Below are positions 34,947 through 46,440 of a DNA stretch of 64,000 nucleotides, piece by piece. Where the stretch lies: positions 186,001-250,000 of the forward strand of contig JAPFBL010000314.1 in NCBI GenBank assembly GCA_026182355.1, written 5' to 3'. Position numbers and translations under genes: made by a program. Within the stretch, counting starts at the first letter, position 1. Every line of letters begins with the position of its first letter. The stretch comes from Hermatobates lingyangjiaoensis. Lineage: Eukaryota > Arthropoda > Insecta > Hemiptera > Hermatobatidae. Below the pieces are notes generated by a model. The model was not told where the DNA came from and made no database searches. It saw only the letters and a program-made list of their open reading frames with translations.

Positions 34947-35870
34947 TGTCTAAAGAAAGAGAAAAAGTAGAGATATGTATATGTTGAATCATAATGACTA
35001 CGCGGTTTTCATTAAGAGATGAATTCATTTGTTTTCAGCAAAACTTATGTATAAAAGAAAAACGTCATTCATTGTACTTTTCAACAAATACTTCACTTAT
35101 ATATCTGAAATGATGATTAAAAAATGTAAACATTGGATTTTAAATTCTTTTAGCACCAGCAAACTGTGATAATAGTTTTATGTGATCGGAAGGGAGAGGG
35201 CAAGAGGATTACTTGAGATGATAATTTCCTTTCTTACTTGTGAAATGCATTACGTTAATAAAATATATTTCACAAATAGACCTTTTAAACTGACCAAAAT
35301 AAATTATATTTTCTGAATTAAACTAATTATTAATAAATTAATTAAAATTTATTGCAATTTTCATATTTAAATGGAATTAAAAACACATAATTTACTTCAC
35401 CAAACTGAATTTGTTATCTAGACTTCACAAATTTGTTATTCCATGTGCGATTTCCTTTATTTCAAATTTTTTTGTTTTTTTAAAAAAAAAGCTTGAGGTA
35501 GCGTGATTACTTCTGAAGCAAGCTTGAACGTTGACTATGCCTTCTGTAATATATAACCTGAATGAGGTAAAATGTGGGGCTCCTCTTACAGAAGCAAGCC
35601 GTAAGTATTGATCGCCTATGAGTGAAATGGGAGCCAAATAACAAATGAGCCATACATTCCGCCCTTTAGAATAACAGTCTAGAAGAAAGTATAATTGTGG
35701 GAGTTGAAATCAAAGAAAGGAATAAATGTAAAGTCAGAAATGTCATCTAGGGTTAAAACGCATCATTTGATTGACCTTTTTGATTAATTTGAAACTGTGT
35801 TGTGTTCATCAGATTGGCTTCTTTAGATATATGCCTGTGTTGACACACACTGGTGATTAGCGTTGCAGTC
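34947..35870. other. No gene seen
   Basis: AT-rich intron-like or intergenic sequence without recognised features. A 70-codon minus ORF (35,425-35,637) shows no family signature. Confidence 0.4.
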
Positions 35871-36126
35871 GTTTAACCAGTAGCGTAACTATTTTTGCCA
35901 CCCGGAGTGGTCGTATTATTTGCCATTCCTAGAACGTCCTGAAAAGATTTATTTTCACAGAATTACAATCAAGGATCAAATTTTAGACTGCTTTCATTGA
36001 TCCCAGACTTACATTTTATGACAATACTCATATATATATAGTCGTCAAAAAAAAAAAAAAAAATAGAAAAATTAATAAGCATAAGACTTAGGATTAAGCT
36101 ATTAGTTTGTAAGATACCTTGTACAA

Positions 36127-36222
36127 TAGGGGGAAAAGCCCGGTGGAGGACACTTAAGTATCCTCCGTACGGCTACCCCTGAAATCTGTAAATTGGGAGT
36201 AATCCCTTCCATTCCATTCCAA
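36127..36222 (+). repeat. Dispersed retroposon 3' end with CATTC tail, copy 1
   Basis: TAGGGGGAAAAGCCCGGTGG followed by a block ending GTACGGCTACCCC is the reverse complement of 59,098-59,152. It ends in CCATTCCATTCC, a short tandem tail typical of CR1/L2-like LINE or SINE 3' ends. Confidence 0.6.
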
Positions 36223-36477
36223 AACAAAAACGTTTTTCAAAAAATTTTTTTTTTCAAGAAGAACAAAAACAATTTTTGTTTTTCAAAACACAAATTCAAA
36301 TCATAAAAATAATTTAAATTAAATTAACTGGATACGCAAAAAAAATAATACATTTTCAATCCCATTAAAAAACTAGTTTTAAAAAATTTAAAATAAATTT
36401 ATTTTTAATTTGCAAATATAACAGTTGAAAAGTTTATTTAAAAACATTATTATTATTTAAAAACATTACCATTATTG

Positions 36478-36558
36478 TTATTTTCTACCAAATTTTTGTA
36501 ACTTTTGTTCCTTTGGGGTTGAGTTCTTCAAATAGGCCGAGAAATTTAACTAATTACG
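36478..36558 (+). repeat. 80-bp direct repeat, copy 1
   Basis: Nearly identical to 37,977-38,057, starting TTATTTTCTACCAAATTTTT and ending AAATTTAACTAATTACGA. Only a short G/A stretch in the middle differs. The second copy lies at the low-coordinate (3') side of the PLE body. Confidence 0.85.
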
Positions 36559-36715
36559 ATTATATACATAAAACAGTTGCGACCTTAAAAACTCATTTTG
36601 GTATAAAAGTTCATATTTTTTTTGTTAGCTTTGTATTACTTTCAGTTTTTACTCCCTCAAAATGTCGCCCCCTGGCACGTGCCGCCTCCCCCCCCCCCCT
36701 TGCTATACGAGTTCG

Positions 36716-37976
36716 GTTAAGCATAACTGTGGCGTTTTGACAACTTCATTAGACAGGCAATGTGAGAACAGCCTTAGGGTTTCACTTTCTTCCTTCCTTC
36801 ACATCCTTTTCACCATGCAATTCATCCATCAAACTTATTCGTCATCATTCACCTTGCTTTGTCTTTTCAAACAACCGTTGCGCCTGATTTGTTCAAACCT
36901 TTAATGAGCCAATCTATTATTCCAGAGAAGGTCGTTTATCGTATATATCTTTCGCAACTTTTCAAGGATATTATGTCGAGTTTTCTCCTCAAACAGGTTT
37001 ACGAGATTCATCAATTTGGTCGACTTTAATTTTTTTTTTTGTCAATCGTATGTTATAAAAAGAGGTCACGTGTAGTCAGCTGGTTATGCTTATAGATAAT
37101 TCTGATGGATTTATATTTTATTTACTAAATAGTTCAAGTTTTTGGTTTCACTTTTACGTTCTTATTCCCTCATATGCTTTCTTCTAATATATAGTAATGT
37201 GACTCTATTTATTAATTCTGTGTTTTGAAACAAGACCAGATACATCATCATCCCATTGTAGTCAAAAAAAAGACCATCGTATAGGGGTGGGTACTCTGTT
37301 AGTAGTCAAGTCCACTTACACTTCGGCTATTATTTCTCAAGTCTTACAAAGTTCTTATATGGACAATTACTTCGAAGGAAAAAAACTAAATCGACATTTA
37401 AGAACACAGATGTAAAAACTATGCGCACATTCTACTTACTGGCTTAGAATGTTGTTTGAAGCATTCAATTCACCATAGAAATTAGTATTTAGATTTACTT
37501 TTGAGAACTATTGCTCTTCTTTATATGCCAGAATAAAAAAAAATTCTTAATATGATACTATTAAAAAAAAAAAGAAATAGTGTTCGGTTCGAACTGGCCG
37601 CAAATTATTATATATATATATACAGAACCAGCACCTGTCTGTCAAGTTGTATGGATAGGGTCACATAACCATATATTTTCTGATGTTACTCGAGCCGCCC
37701 TACTTAGAAATGTATTTTTCACTCATATATTATACTTGTGTGCTCTAAAGTAAGGATGACGTATACACGATTTTGTTTCATATCAGTTACCATATATATC
37801 ACTATTTCTCTCAGTGTGCTCTATGTGTATGGATAACGTAGAGGTCTCTTTATGTCCATAAAAATAATCCCGTGCCTTTACAATGTCAATATATATAAAA
37901 CTGAATCTATTCAATCATCCAAAAGGGTGATTTTTCTAGAATATTAGTCTAAATACATAGAGAAAAAGGTGTTTAG
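36716..37976. other. No gene seen
   Basis: Mixed AT-rich sequence between the two 80-bp direct repeats. It includes a pyrimidine-rich stretch (36,780-36,900) and short (TA)n runs. No gene recognised. Confidence 0.4.
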
Positions 37977-38057
37977 TTATTTTCTACCAAATTTTTGTAA
38001 CTTTTGTTCCTTTGGGAATGAGTTCTTCAAATAGGCCGAGAAATTTAACTAATTACG
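37977..38057 (+). repeat. 80-bp direct repeat, copy 2
   Basis: Pair of 36,478-36,558, about 1.5 kb downstream. It may belong to the 3' part of the minus-strand PLE, or to an unrelated element. Confidence 0.85.
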
Positions 38058-38386
38058 AGATTGTAAGTAGTTTGGATAAATTGGTATTATTTATTATTAC
38101 TATTATGCATTTATTGGTATGTTGATAGCATTACTTGTAATCAGGCTAAATAAATAATTAGAGAATAGGCGGAAAGGCATATTTTTGTGACAAATGGCTA
38201 AAATTATCATAATTGGAAGGAAATACTTTGAAAAGCATCTGTGATAGAGCCAGCGTGAGTTGTTGTATTGATTGCAGCCCGGCAAAACACCCTTGTGTAT
38301 GTGTTTCCATGTGAACCAACCAAGTCACCCCTCTTAGGTGTTTTAGGAAACGCTTTAAGCTAAATCGATATAAGAGGAGGAATATT

Positions 38387-39100
38387 TTAATGATAGGGCA
38401 ATAGACCTAATGTTAATTTCATTTCTCTTAACGCGCTCAAAAACATATATCTAAAAAAATAAATTTGAACATTTTTTGGATGGGAAGAATAAAAGAGAAC
38501 ATATGCAAGTACATTCGTAGGTTTTCTATATACCCTAAAGCGTAACTCTTTAGGTAACCAATGGATCAGGACATCTAAGAAAGGCAAATTACCACTTACT
38601 TCTTATTGTCGGATTGTCGGCACTAATGAGTTTGATGTTATTAGAAAAGCATCTTTATTTATAGAATTAGGACAGATGCAAAGTATATCGTCAACATATC
38701 TATACCATTTAACATGTCTAGGCAATATTGAGCTTAACATTTTAGTTTCAAAAAATTCCATGAATAAATTACTCAGGAGCAGTTACCCATTGCAAGCCCA
38801 AATTTTTATTTGAAAATAAATACAAAAATTATTTTCAAACTGAAAATGACAATCTACTAAATATAACTTAATTAACTCTATTATAATGTTAGAAGGAAGG
38901 GGAAGGGAATAATTAACTAATTCCTCCTGGAGTAAACTCAAAAGATCAGTTACAGGTACATCGGTAAAAAGAGACTTCACATCGAAACTGATCAATCTAT
39001 AATTTTTATTCATGTTGACGCTTTTTAATTTTCTAATTAGATCAATGTATGGCAGCCTGAAATTTTTCCAATTAATGGGCTTAAAACACTTAATAACCAT
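38387..39100 (-). pseudogene. Penelope-like element reverse transcriptase, decayed
   Basis: PLE-type reverse transcriptase, related to telomerase RT, which copies element RNA into the genome. On the minus strand: YRLISFDVKSLFTDVPV (motif A with catalytic Asp) lies in the 105-codon segment 39,100-38,783. A short out-of-frame LAMG patch stands where motif B belongs. It continues SNLFMEFFETKM, then KWYRYVDDILCICP (motif C; YVDD at 38,698-38,687). After an in-frame stop (38,605-38,603) comes LPFLDVLI...VYRKPTNV, the FLDV/YRKPT signature following the RT in PLEs. A second stop is at 38,785-38,783. No GIY-YIG endonuclease domain was recognised downstream. Inactive, but clear in family. Confidence 0.9.
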
Positions 39101-39221
39101 TTGGAGAAGGCTGAACCAACCGAGCTCACAATCAAACGTAATGGGTAATTATCCTGCATTTTTATCTTGCATATAAACAATGAAAATCATCATATTGATT
39201 GGACAGGAGCTAAATTTATTA

Positions 39222-39620
39222 TCTATGAAAAATAAATTTTGTTAAGAAATATTATTGAATAATCTCTAATTAAATATAATAGATCAAATATTATAAACAT
39301 TAGTAACGGTCTCTTCAAACTTGATATTTCGTTCCTAGGGCAATAGCCTTTTACAAGAGGGTTGACAGCTAGCGGATAGTTTTTTACTCTTTCTTACTGT
39401 ACTCCTTTGTTTCCCCAAACATCCCTTTCTGGACATTTGTCTTTTCCTGCACTTTCACCCTTTTAAAATACCACTATTCCCTCCCACTCTCTCAACCCCT
39501 CACCAGATGTTTTCTGCATCTACTGTTTCAGTTGGGTTTTTAACTCTGACGAAAACCGCTTTTTACGGTTGAAAGATCTTAGTCTTGTTTTCCCATTTCA
39601 TATAGTGGTTTGATAATATA
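39222..39620 (-). mobile_element. PLE 5' leader and terminal segment (family D)
   Basis: Continuous with the RT remnant. Block AACGGTCTCTTCAAACTTGA, then GAGGGTTGACAGCTAGCGGA, then the GTTTTTTACTCTTTCTTACT leader, then a forward family-D motif at about 39,546. It matches 47,894-48,292 over the whole length. The hammerhead-like motif here is on the plus strand, opposite to the RT frame, so this terminal segment is inverted relative to the body. Confidence 0.8.
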
Positions 39621-39634
39621 TTTATAAACTTTAA

Positions 39635-39740
39635 CAAATAGGAAAGAACAGAGAAAGTCACTACAGAACTCACTTCGATATTTCGACATCCGTCGTCATC
39701 AGGAAGAAGTGTGAAGTACTCACGTCGAGAATCAAACTGC
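39635..39740 (-). mobile_element. PLE family-B terminal segment, single arm
   Basis: GAACTCACTTCGATATTTCG then ACATCCGTCGTCATCAGGAA. The minus-strand motif (39,681-39,702) is CTGATGA, C, GAC-GGAT-GTC, GAAA. No opposing arm nearby. Confidence 0.7.
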
Positions 39741-39759
39741 TACTATATGTATATATATA

Positions 39760-39982
39760 TAAAGATTTCTCATAAACACGTAAAATACAATCAATGATCA
39801 AACCACAATATGAAATGGGAAAACAAGAATAAGATCTTTCAACCGTTACAAGCGGTCTTCGTCAGAGTCAAAAACCCGTCAGTTGGGTTTTTGACTCTGA
39901 CGAAGACCGCTTGTTACGGTTGAAAGATCTTAGTCTTGTTTTCCATTTCTTATTGTGGTTTGATCATTGATATATATATAGT
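39760..39982. mobile_element. PLE family-D palindromic pair, well preserved
   Basis: Two complete family-D ends face each other almost without spacer. The left arm runs from AGATTTCTCATAAACACGTA to CGTCAGAGTCAAAAACCC; the right arm from GTTGGGTTTTTGACTCTGAC to TTGTGGTTTGATCATTGATA. Arms of roughly 100 bp are nearly identical. Hammerhead-like motifs are at 39,834-39,866 (-) and 39,897-39,930 (+). Confidence 0.85.
39897..39930 (+). ncRNA. Hammerhead-like motif, PLE family D
   Basis: Box CTGACGA, extra A, stem GACCG-CTTGTTA-CGGTT (last pair G-T wobble), GAAA. The same 30 bases recur almost unchanged at 28,104, 28,518, 48,223 and 52,405. Confidence 0.45.
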
Positions 39983-39999
39983 ATATATACATATATACG

Positions 40000-40705
40000 T
40001 GTGTGGTCGTTTTCATGTTATTTAAAGATTGTGTATGTCTTTAGCATTATGGAATCAGTGGATTTTAAAGGCTGCTTTACCTTTAATTACTTGGCTTGGC
40101 ACGCTGAACACGTGATTGTTTTTGTGTCCATTAATGAAGCTTGTCTTTCATAAGGGGAAGTGGCGCGATGATACCATATCCGCGGTCCATTGTGTCATGT
40201 TTCTCGGGGATTAATTAAAAAGGCTCTTTGTAAAACCGCATGTTGTCCACCAGGGTTCACTTGTCACTTCAGTAACTGATTATATAATAATATGGGTTGG
40301 TCCGTAGAGAAGCAGGTAGTAGGTCTTGTGAAAGGTGTCGCGTCAAAACAGCTATTCCCCTGAGCACGTAATGCTCTTCAATTGCCCAAGAAACCCTGTC
40401 AAAGCCTATTCTACAGAGGATCATTTCTGTTTTGCCCCAGTTTTTTTTATATATAAATATTACTGGTTAATGTGTACAGGTGTACAAGGTAGAAAAAACC
40501 AGTACTAGCAGCAGTGGGGTAGGGAAATTACTGATCTAGCGCTGAGGTTATCAAACAACCCTGTCATTCTAAACTTGATTGATTCTACATAAAAACGTAT
40601 CAGTGTTGTCATATTCAATGTTTTTTTGTAACACACATCTGATATTGACCTGCTGATTTGGCTGTACCACAAGAATTACAAATTTGTCGTAGTCAAAGTT
40701 AGTTT
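40000..40705. other. No gene seen
   Basis: Moderately complex sequence between PLE fragments, for example GGGGAAGTGGCGCGATGATA at about 40,156. No protein or RNA family recognised. Confidence 0.35.
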
Positions 40706-40968
40706 ACATTCTAACATTGTGCAATCAGTTATTATGTGGTATTTACACATTGTAGGGTAAAAATCTAATAAAATGGTCTCCACATATAAAAATTTAATGG
40801 TATTAACAACGCGTTTCGAACACGTAGTGTTCTTCCTCAGTCATTAACTAAGGGTGAGTGTCTGTGGTGTGGTTCGAACAACGTGTTCGAAACGCGTTGT
40901 TTATACCATTACATTTTTATATCTGGAGACCATTTCATTAGCTTTTTACCCTACAATGAGTTATTTTA
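40706..40968. mobile_element. PLE family-A inverted element
   Basis: Outer left edge ACATTCTAACATTGTGCAAT, then AGGGTAAAAATCTAATAAAA. The intact minus-strand motif at 40,806-40,840 is CTGAGGA, A, GAACAC-TAC-GTGTTC, GAAA. A shortened right arm follows, with its box deleted (CGTGTTCGAAACGCGTTG), and the end is TAGCTTTTTACCCTACAATG. Confidence 0.8.
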
Positions 40969-40999
40969 CGGTAAAAATATTTAAGTGTCTGTCATTATA

Positions 41000-42960
41000 T
41001 CGACTAGGGACAAAATTTACAAAACAAGGAGTTAATTTAAGCTACTCTGAGAGTTTGATTTTACTATATTGGAGATTATAGTATTAGTATTAGTATTAGA
41101 TTAGTATTATTAGTATTAGATTACTAATCTAAAGATTATATAAGAGAGAGAACTTTAAATTAGTATCTAAATTTGTACAAACATGGGGAAATTGCTCAGT
41201 TGATTCTGCATCCAGAGTTCTAATTTGGCTATATTAAAATTATTTAGATTTGGAAACTTTAACAACTACCTGATATTTACATGCTTGTGATCAACATTAC
41301 GAAACACATAGGTTGATTCTAGATTGAGAGCTATGAATTTCAAAAATTTCCAAGCACGAACTTCGGAGTATCTGTTATTGTATAGGTTCTGAGAACAAAA
41401 ATGCGTAGCCAGCAGGTTGATTTAAATTTCTGGTTATAATTATTTCTGTATTTTCATTCATTTGAGAGTAGGGATTTTCAGTTTACCTGACATCGTTAAA
41501 GGTCCTACGATGATGCAAATAATATTATAGAGTTGGTACAAAGTTGGTGAAAAATGTGGGAATGTTTTAAATGTTGAACTTTTTTTCCTGGGAATAAGGA
41601 CAGTTAGCAACGACTACTAAAATCAACCCTGACTCCTGACATGGGTTCAAACTAGTCAAACTTATTATGATCTCCCACAGGAAATGTATTATCATGCCAG
41701 AATTGAAATGTCGACTTAATCGAACAATTTCTTCAAGGTATCAAACAAAATAATTTGAGAAACCAAAAATTTCTAACGTCTTACCTCGTAAGGTGATTTC
41801 CTGTTTGTAGAGCAATGCAAATCTTTAAGAGATTTTAAATCTGCCAGACTTCTGAATAGAACAAACATTACGGGTCGATCACACCATGCCTGTGGCAAAT
41901 GTATATCAGGGTCAGCTGGTCATGCACAACTAGGTGCATTACTTTACATCCCTAATTCTTCCACTTTTTTTGCTTAAATTAATTTACATGGCGGGATTCA
42001 AGCTACAACTGGCGCTTTTACTTATCCCTTATATTCAAAAATAAACATTTCTTTAGCTAATGTGAACTTTTGATCGGTGACCACTAACTATGGTAGGTCT
42101 CTACAAACAGCGCTTCATAAACAATATTACACAACTTCAAAAAGAACAAATCATCACATGACGCCCAGACATAAGCCAAGCATCTATAAGCACACAGTCT
42201 TGAGCCTTTTGAATTAAATGTATATTATTATTAGTGTTGGGACGATTCCCAACATTTAAATGTCGTTTAAAGATTCTGATTCCTGCTTAGGTTCTACCTG
42301 TATAGGCTCAACAACTAATTAATGAATTAATTAATTTTTTAATTAATTTTTGTGTTAGCCTTATTTGTTCAATGTATAACAAATATCAGACAATTTATGA
42401 TGAAACTAGATGCAGTTAAACAAAGATATGAATAGTGAGAAGCCAGAATATTCTAGGAAATTATTATCAAAATCAATCTGAATAAAAGTTCTCTATAAGA
42501 GTCAAGAAAAATAATTAGTAAGTTAGAATAACCACCACTTTCTTAACTGGGTTAATGCTTATACCTTTGGTTAATGGTACACTTTCATTAATATTCAAGG
42601 TATTCTGTAATTTTATTTAAAAGATTTTCCACTTTATGGTAAAAAAAAGTTAGGATTTAATTAAATTAAATGTGTTTAATGATATAAAAAAGCTACAGAT
42701 CAAATTTCTTAGTACTATTTGTGAATGAACTAAACCAAAACAAATTACTTATTAATAGAGAATGTAATGGAAAGTAAACATTGTAATAAATTATGCAACT
42801 AGTAACTACCAACTATGTTTTAAAAAACTTTCCTTCATCTGTAGAATTAGTCTTATACATTTATTACCCTGAAATTGCTTGACTCAGTAAAGAAAGTATG
42901 TAAAATGTGTGTTTTTAAGAGAGACAGGATTACTAGGATCTTCGTGGCATCTCTGATTTG
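41000..42960. other. No gene seen; SINE scrap
   Basis: AT-rich sequence. At about 41,465-41,512 GAGTAGGGATTTTCAGTTTA followed by CCTGACATCGTT matches the SINE core (minus orientation), so a short SINE remnant is likely. A GC-richer stretch near 41,860-41,960 is unrecognised. Confidence 0.4.
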
Positions 42961-42965
42961 ACTTC

Positions 42966-43230
42966 TTATCTATAATTGAACCCTATCATTAATAAATTAT
43001 GATGAAGAAACATGAGTATTTCTCCTGTATCTGCGGTCATTATATTTCGTTTTGGTGTGTAAAAAGTTCCTCCTACACTAATTTCATTCACTGAAAGTAC
43101 TTGTATGACGTGGGGGTCGCACAAGCACTTCTTTGACACAGCTGACAAAACTAGAAAATTCTCTGGTTGCAACACCACCAACGAAGAGGATCTTCGCCTG
43201 TCCAATCATCTAACTTTGATTATAATACAT
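42966..43230 (-). pseudogene. hAT transposase, C-terminal dimerisation remnant
   Basis: Minus-strand reading gives DWTGEDPLRWW (the DPL-WW motif before the hAT C-terminal domain). After a one-base shift come LQPENFLVLSAVSKKCLCDP and, further on, TPKRNIMTADTGEILMFLHHNL. This fits the pattern of hAT C-terminal regions (La-AKKyL-iPatS...FS-aG...kRnrL...FLh-NL). The Ser-Glu-Arg core has degenerated to VNEIS. Further minus-strand hAT-like Ser/Asp/Glu-rich sequence (about 43,650-43,540) may be its N-terminal side. Inactive; no ends recognised. Confidence 0.75.
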
Positions 43231-43746
43231 GGTTATTTCAAACTTTATTTCATATTCCAATAATCTCTCATTTTCATCATGATTAGTCATTAAAGTAGAA
43301 AACCTAAGTTTTGATGTTTTTCCTGAGTTTTTTTTTGTCATTCTTGCAAGAATTGGTTGAAGCTAAAGTATTTATCCTGAAATTGCCTGACTCAGATAAT
43401 AAATTATTAAAAATTTGTATTAAAATCAATCTGAATAAATTTTCTCAACAAATGTATAGAAAAGTTATGTGCAAGTTAAAATAAACATCGTAAAAACAAT
43501 AATATATACTACATTATTATATAAAATAAAGTCCGTGTTTTCATCCTCAGTGTCTACTTTTTCATCTGCAGAAAGATCTGAATGTGACGAATCTGAAGTA
43601 GACAATAAGATGGTTTTATTTAAATTTATTGAATTTATGTCTTCAAATAACCAATGGTGTAACTTTTCATGCTAGTTGTCTTGCTCATCGTTCAGAAAAG
43701 TTGATTTTATTGCAGGTCTAAATATGTTAACATAATCATATTTTTG

Positions 43747-43782
<36 letters not shown>

Positions 43783-43814
43783 TGCATTTTGTCATTACCA
43801 CAGAGGTTAGTATC

Positions 43815-43898
43815 ATTAGTATTAAAATCATAGTAATCCGTCTTAATATCGTAATCAAGGTACGAGGTAAGACGGATTACTATGATTTTAATACTAAT
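43815..43898. repeat. Perfect 31-bp inverted repeat between TA tracts
   Basis: The arms 43,815-43,845 and 43,868-43,898 are exact reverse complements (ATTAGTATTAAAATCATAGT... ) with a 22-nt spacer. A (TA)n run precedes by about 35 bp and another follows directly. Could be a small MITE, a replication-slippage palindrome or an RNA hairpin. Confidence 0.95.
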
Positions 43899-44079
43899 AT
43901 ATATATATATATGAGAAATCTAGAGCTGACTGAAACTTTCCAAGCTGATAAAGTTGAATCTTGTCCACTGAATAATCCCTTTTCTTCACCTTTTTCAAAA
44001 AATTTACAAATAACTTTTGTGTTTGGAATAATTGAAGATGCTAAAGCCTCCCTTACACTTAAATAATAGGCCGAATCCA

Positions 44080-44615
44080 CAAAGTATATATGTGGCCTAT
44101 GTATGTGGCTTAATATGCAAACTCATTGAGATTATTTTTGACTTTAAAATTAATGAAATTATCTTTGAAGTAATTAATTAACTTCTTGTACATCATATTA
44201 AAATTGTCATAACAAGTCTAGGACGTTTTTATTATACATTTTTCCTGATTCTTCATAAATGTTTTTAGAATTGCAGAAATTATTAGATATGCTATTAAAA
44301 CATAAGACTCATCCTGATTTAACAAGTTCATCTCCTATTATGGACCAGTAAAAGCTTAACACACTATACACAGCTAGTGTTGCTGGACGGTGAGGGTTAT
44401 GGGCTCAAAACACTCAACTCTGCATTAAAAGAATTCATATTTTCATTATCAAGGCTTACAACGAGTTGTGGAGCTAAAAACAGTAAGTTTTAACTCATAA
44501 CCTACATAACTTTACAAACGATATGTTCTAAAGTTAGAACCAATCGTTTCATCATAAACATACTCGTTGAGCAAAAGCTATCATACATATTACCCGTAAT
44601 TATTATACACGCCCG
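44080..44615. other. No gene seen
   Basis: AT-rich sequence with no recognised gene or repeat before the minisatellite. Confidence 0.4.
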
Positions 44616-44621
44616 TAACCT

Positions 44622-45586
44622 GTAGAGGTAAGGTACAGCGTACCATACCTCTACGTATTTATGTACCTCGTACATACAGCGTACCATACCTCTACATTTT
44701 TATGTACCTTGTACATACAGCGTATCATACCTCTACATTTTTATGTACCTCGTACATACAGCGTACCATACCTCTACATATTTATGTACCTCGTGCATAC
44801 AACGTACCATACCTCTACATATTTATGTACCTCGTACATACAGCGTACATACCTCTACATTTTTATGTACCTCGTACATACAGCGTACCATACCTCTACA
44901 TATTTATGTACCTCGTACATACAGCGTACCATACCTCTACGTATTTATGTACCTCGTACATACAGCGTACCATACCTCTACATTTTTATGTACCTCGTAC
45001 ATACAGCGTATCATACCTCTACATATTTATGTACCTCGTACATACAGCGTACCATACCTCTACATATTTATGTACCTCGTACATACAGCGTACCATACCT
45101 CTACATATTTATGTACCTCGTACATACAGCGTACCATACCTCTACGTATTTATGTACCTCTTACATACAGCGTACCATACCTCTACATATTTATGTACCT
45201 CGTACATACAGCGTACCATACCTCTACGTATTTATGTACCTCTTACATACAGCGTACCATACCTCTACGTATTTATGTACCTCGTACATACAGCGTACCA
45301 TACCTCTACATTTTTATGTACCTCGTACATACAGCGTACCATACCTCTACATATTTATGTACCTCGTACATACAGCGTACCATACCTCTACATATTTATG
45401 TACCTCGTACATACAGCGTACTATACCTCTACATATTTATGTATCTCGTACATACATCGTACCATACCTCTACATATTTATGAACCTTGTAAATACAGCG
45501 TACCATAACTCTACATATTTATGTACCTCGTATAAACAGCGTACCATACCTCTACATATTTATGTACCTCGTACATACAGCTTACG
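44622..45586 (+). repeat. 41-bp minisatellite, about 23 copies
   Basis: The unit reads GCGTACCATACCTCTACATA followed by TTTATGTACCTCGTACATACA. Units differ mainly at two positions, giving three variant types (ACATA, ACGTA, ACATT). The array opens with a hairpin formed by a reversed piece of the unit (44,622-44,636) and the first unit (44,640-44,654), spacer AGC. 41 is not a multiple of 3 and the unit has no stop in any forward frame, so all three frames are open for 246-340 codons. This is a property of the unit and not evidence of coding. Confidence 0.97.
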
Positions 45587-45589
45587 ATT

Positions 45590-46310
45590 ACGAGCTAAGG
45601 CGGGCAATTCTGCTTCTTTCATCAAAACAACTAATATTGAAAAGAAACTTCTTTCAATCTCATTTAAACTGTATTTCTATTAGCAATGAATCAAAATATA
45701 CTTTTATTTTCTGTATTTTAGATTTCTGCAATTATGAATAAAAATGTCCAAAGAAGCTAGTAATTATTGTCTTTAAAGCGGATCTTTTTGATGGGTGTTT
45801 CCTTTCCAGCATTACGAGAATATGGAAACTGTTTTAGCATTTTAGGTCGCAGGACGGATCTCTACATCCTTGGGTAAATAAGTCAGTCTTATCGTATGAA
45901 TTTAATATCTTACTGCAACCACCCTTACCGTAATCTTGATCCAGTCTTTTTAATATTTTTTTTTTCAAATCTGTCTCAGTTGTTTCCTGTTCACGCGTAA
46001 TTTAAATAGACTTGGCACATTTACCGTTATCTTTGGCGTTAAATTCCATTAAGAGTCTTGCATACACCTAACTGACTGGGTAATTCAATATAGATACAAG
46101 ATAAGAAAATTGTCGATATATCTTAGGCGGTGATCTTAGTAACGGATGTAAGTCACAGAGAATAGTCTCTTAATTTCCCGTTTAATAGAGAAAATGGTCT
46201 TGTTTATGACCATATACAGAAGTTAGAAACAAATACATACTGATATGATTTATGTATATAAATATCTTTATATATATAAACTCAAAAATTGTTATTGACC
46301 TCTTCTATTC
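45590..46310. other. No gene seen
   Basis: Unique-looking AT-rich sequence after the minisatellite. No gene family recognised. Confidence 0.4.
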
Positions 46311-46314
46311 TATT

Positions 46315-46440
46315 CACTGTTTCGTTATTGAGGGCTAGGTCAAATAAAAGAAAATAAACTCCTTCCTAGGCCGACGTTTCGATGTATTTGTACATCTTCT
46401 TCAGGGCTAAAATTAGAGTAAGACTATAATACATTTATCA
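46315..46440 (-). mobile_element. PLE terminal segment, family E
   Basis: Plus-strand GCCGACGTTTCGATGTATTT then GTACATCTTCTTCAGGGC. The minus strand gives a well-formed motif at 46,371-46,405: CTGAAGA, extra A, GATGT-ACAAAT-ACATC, GAAA, CGTCGG. The GAAACGTCGG ending is a form widespread at PLE termini in animals. Single copy here. Confidence 0.65.
46371..46405 (-). ncRNA. Hammerhead-like motif, PLE family E
   Basis: A perfect 5-bp stem II and a GAAACGTC end in which A-C can pair with G-T to give the 2-bp stem III of minimal type-I hammerheads. Same single extra base after the box as in families A, B and D. Confidence 0.5.

Larger units (their letters stand above)
35880..36715. mobile_element. 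Possible old hAT-type element, broken up
   Basis: CAGTAGCGTAACTATTTTTG at 35,880 resembles a common hAT-type terminus (CAGTGGCGTAACTA). Near 36,660 AATGTCGCCCCCTGGCACGT and a C-run then CTTGCTATACGA resemble the opposite end of such elements, but the final bases are mutated. It contains the insertion at 36,127. Tentative. Confidence 0.3.

Noticed and set aside
44661..45683. 340-codon ORF as a protein gene
   Set aside because: It is the translation of a 41-bp tandem repeat that is open in all forward frames. No conserved frame, no start or splice context.
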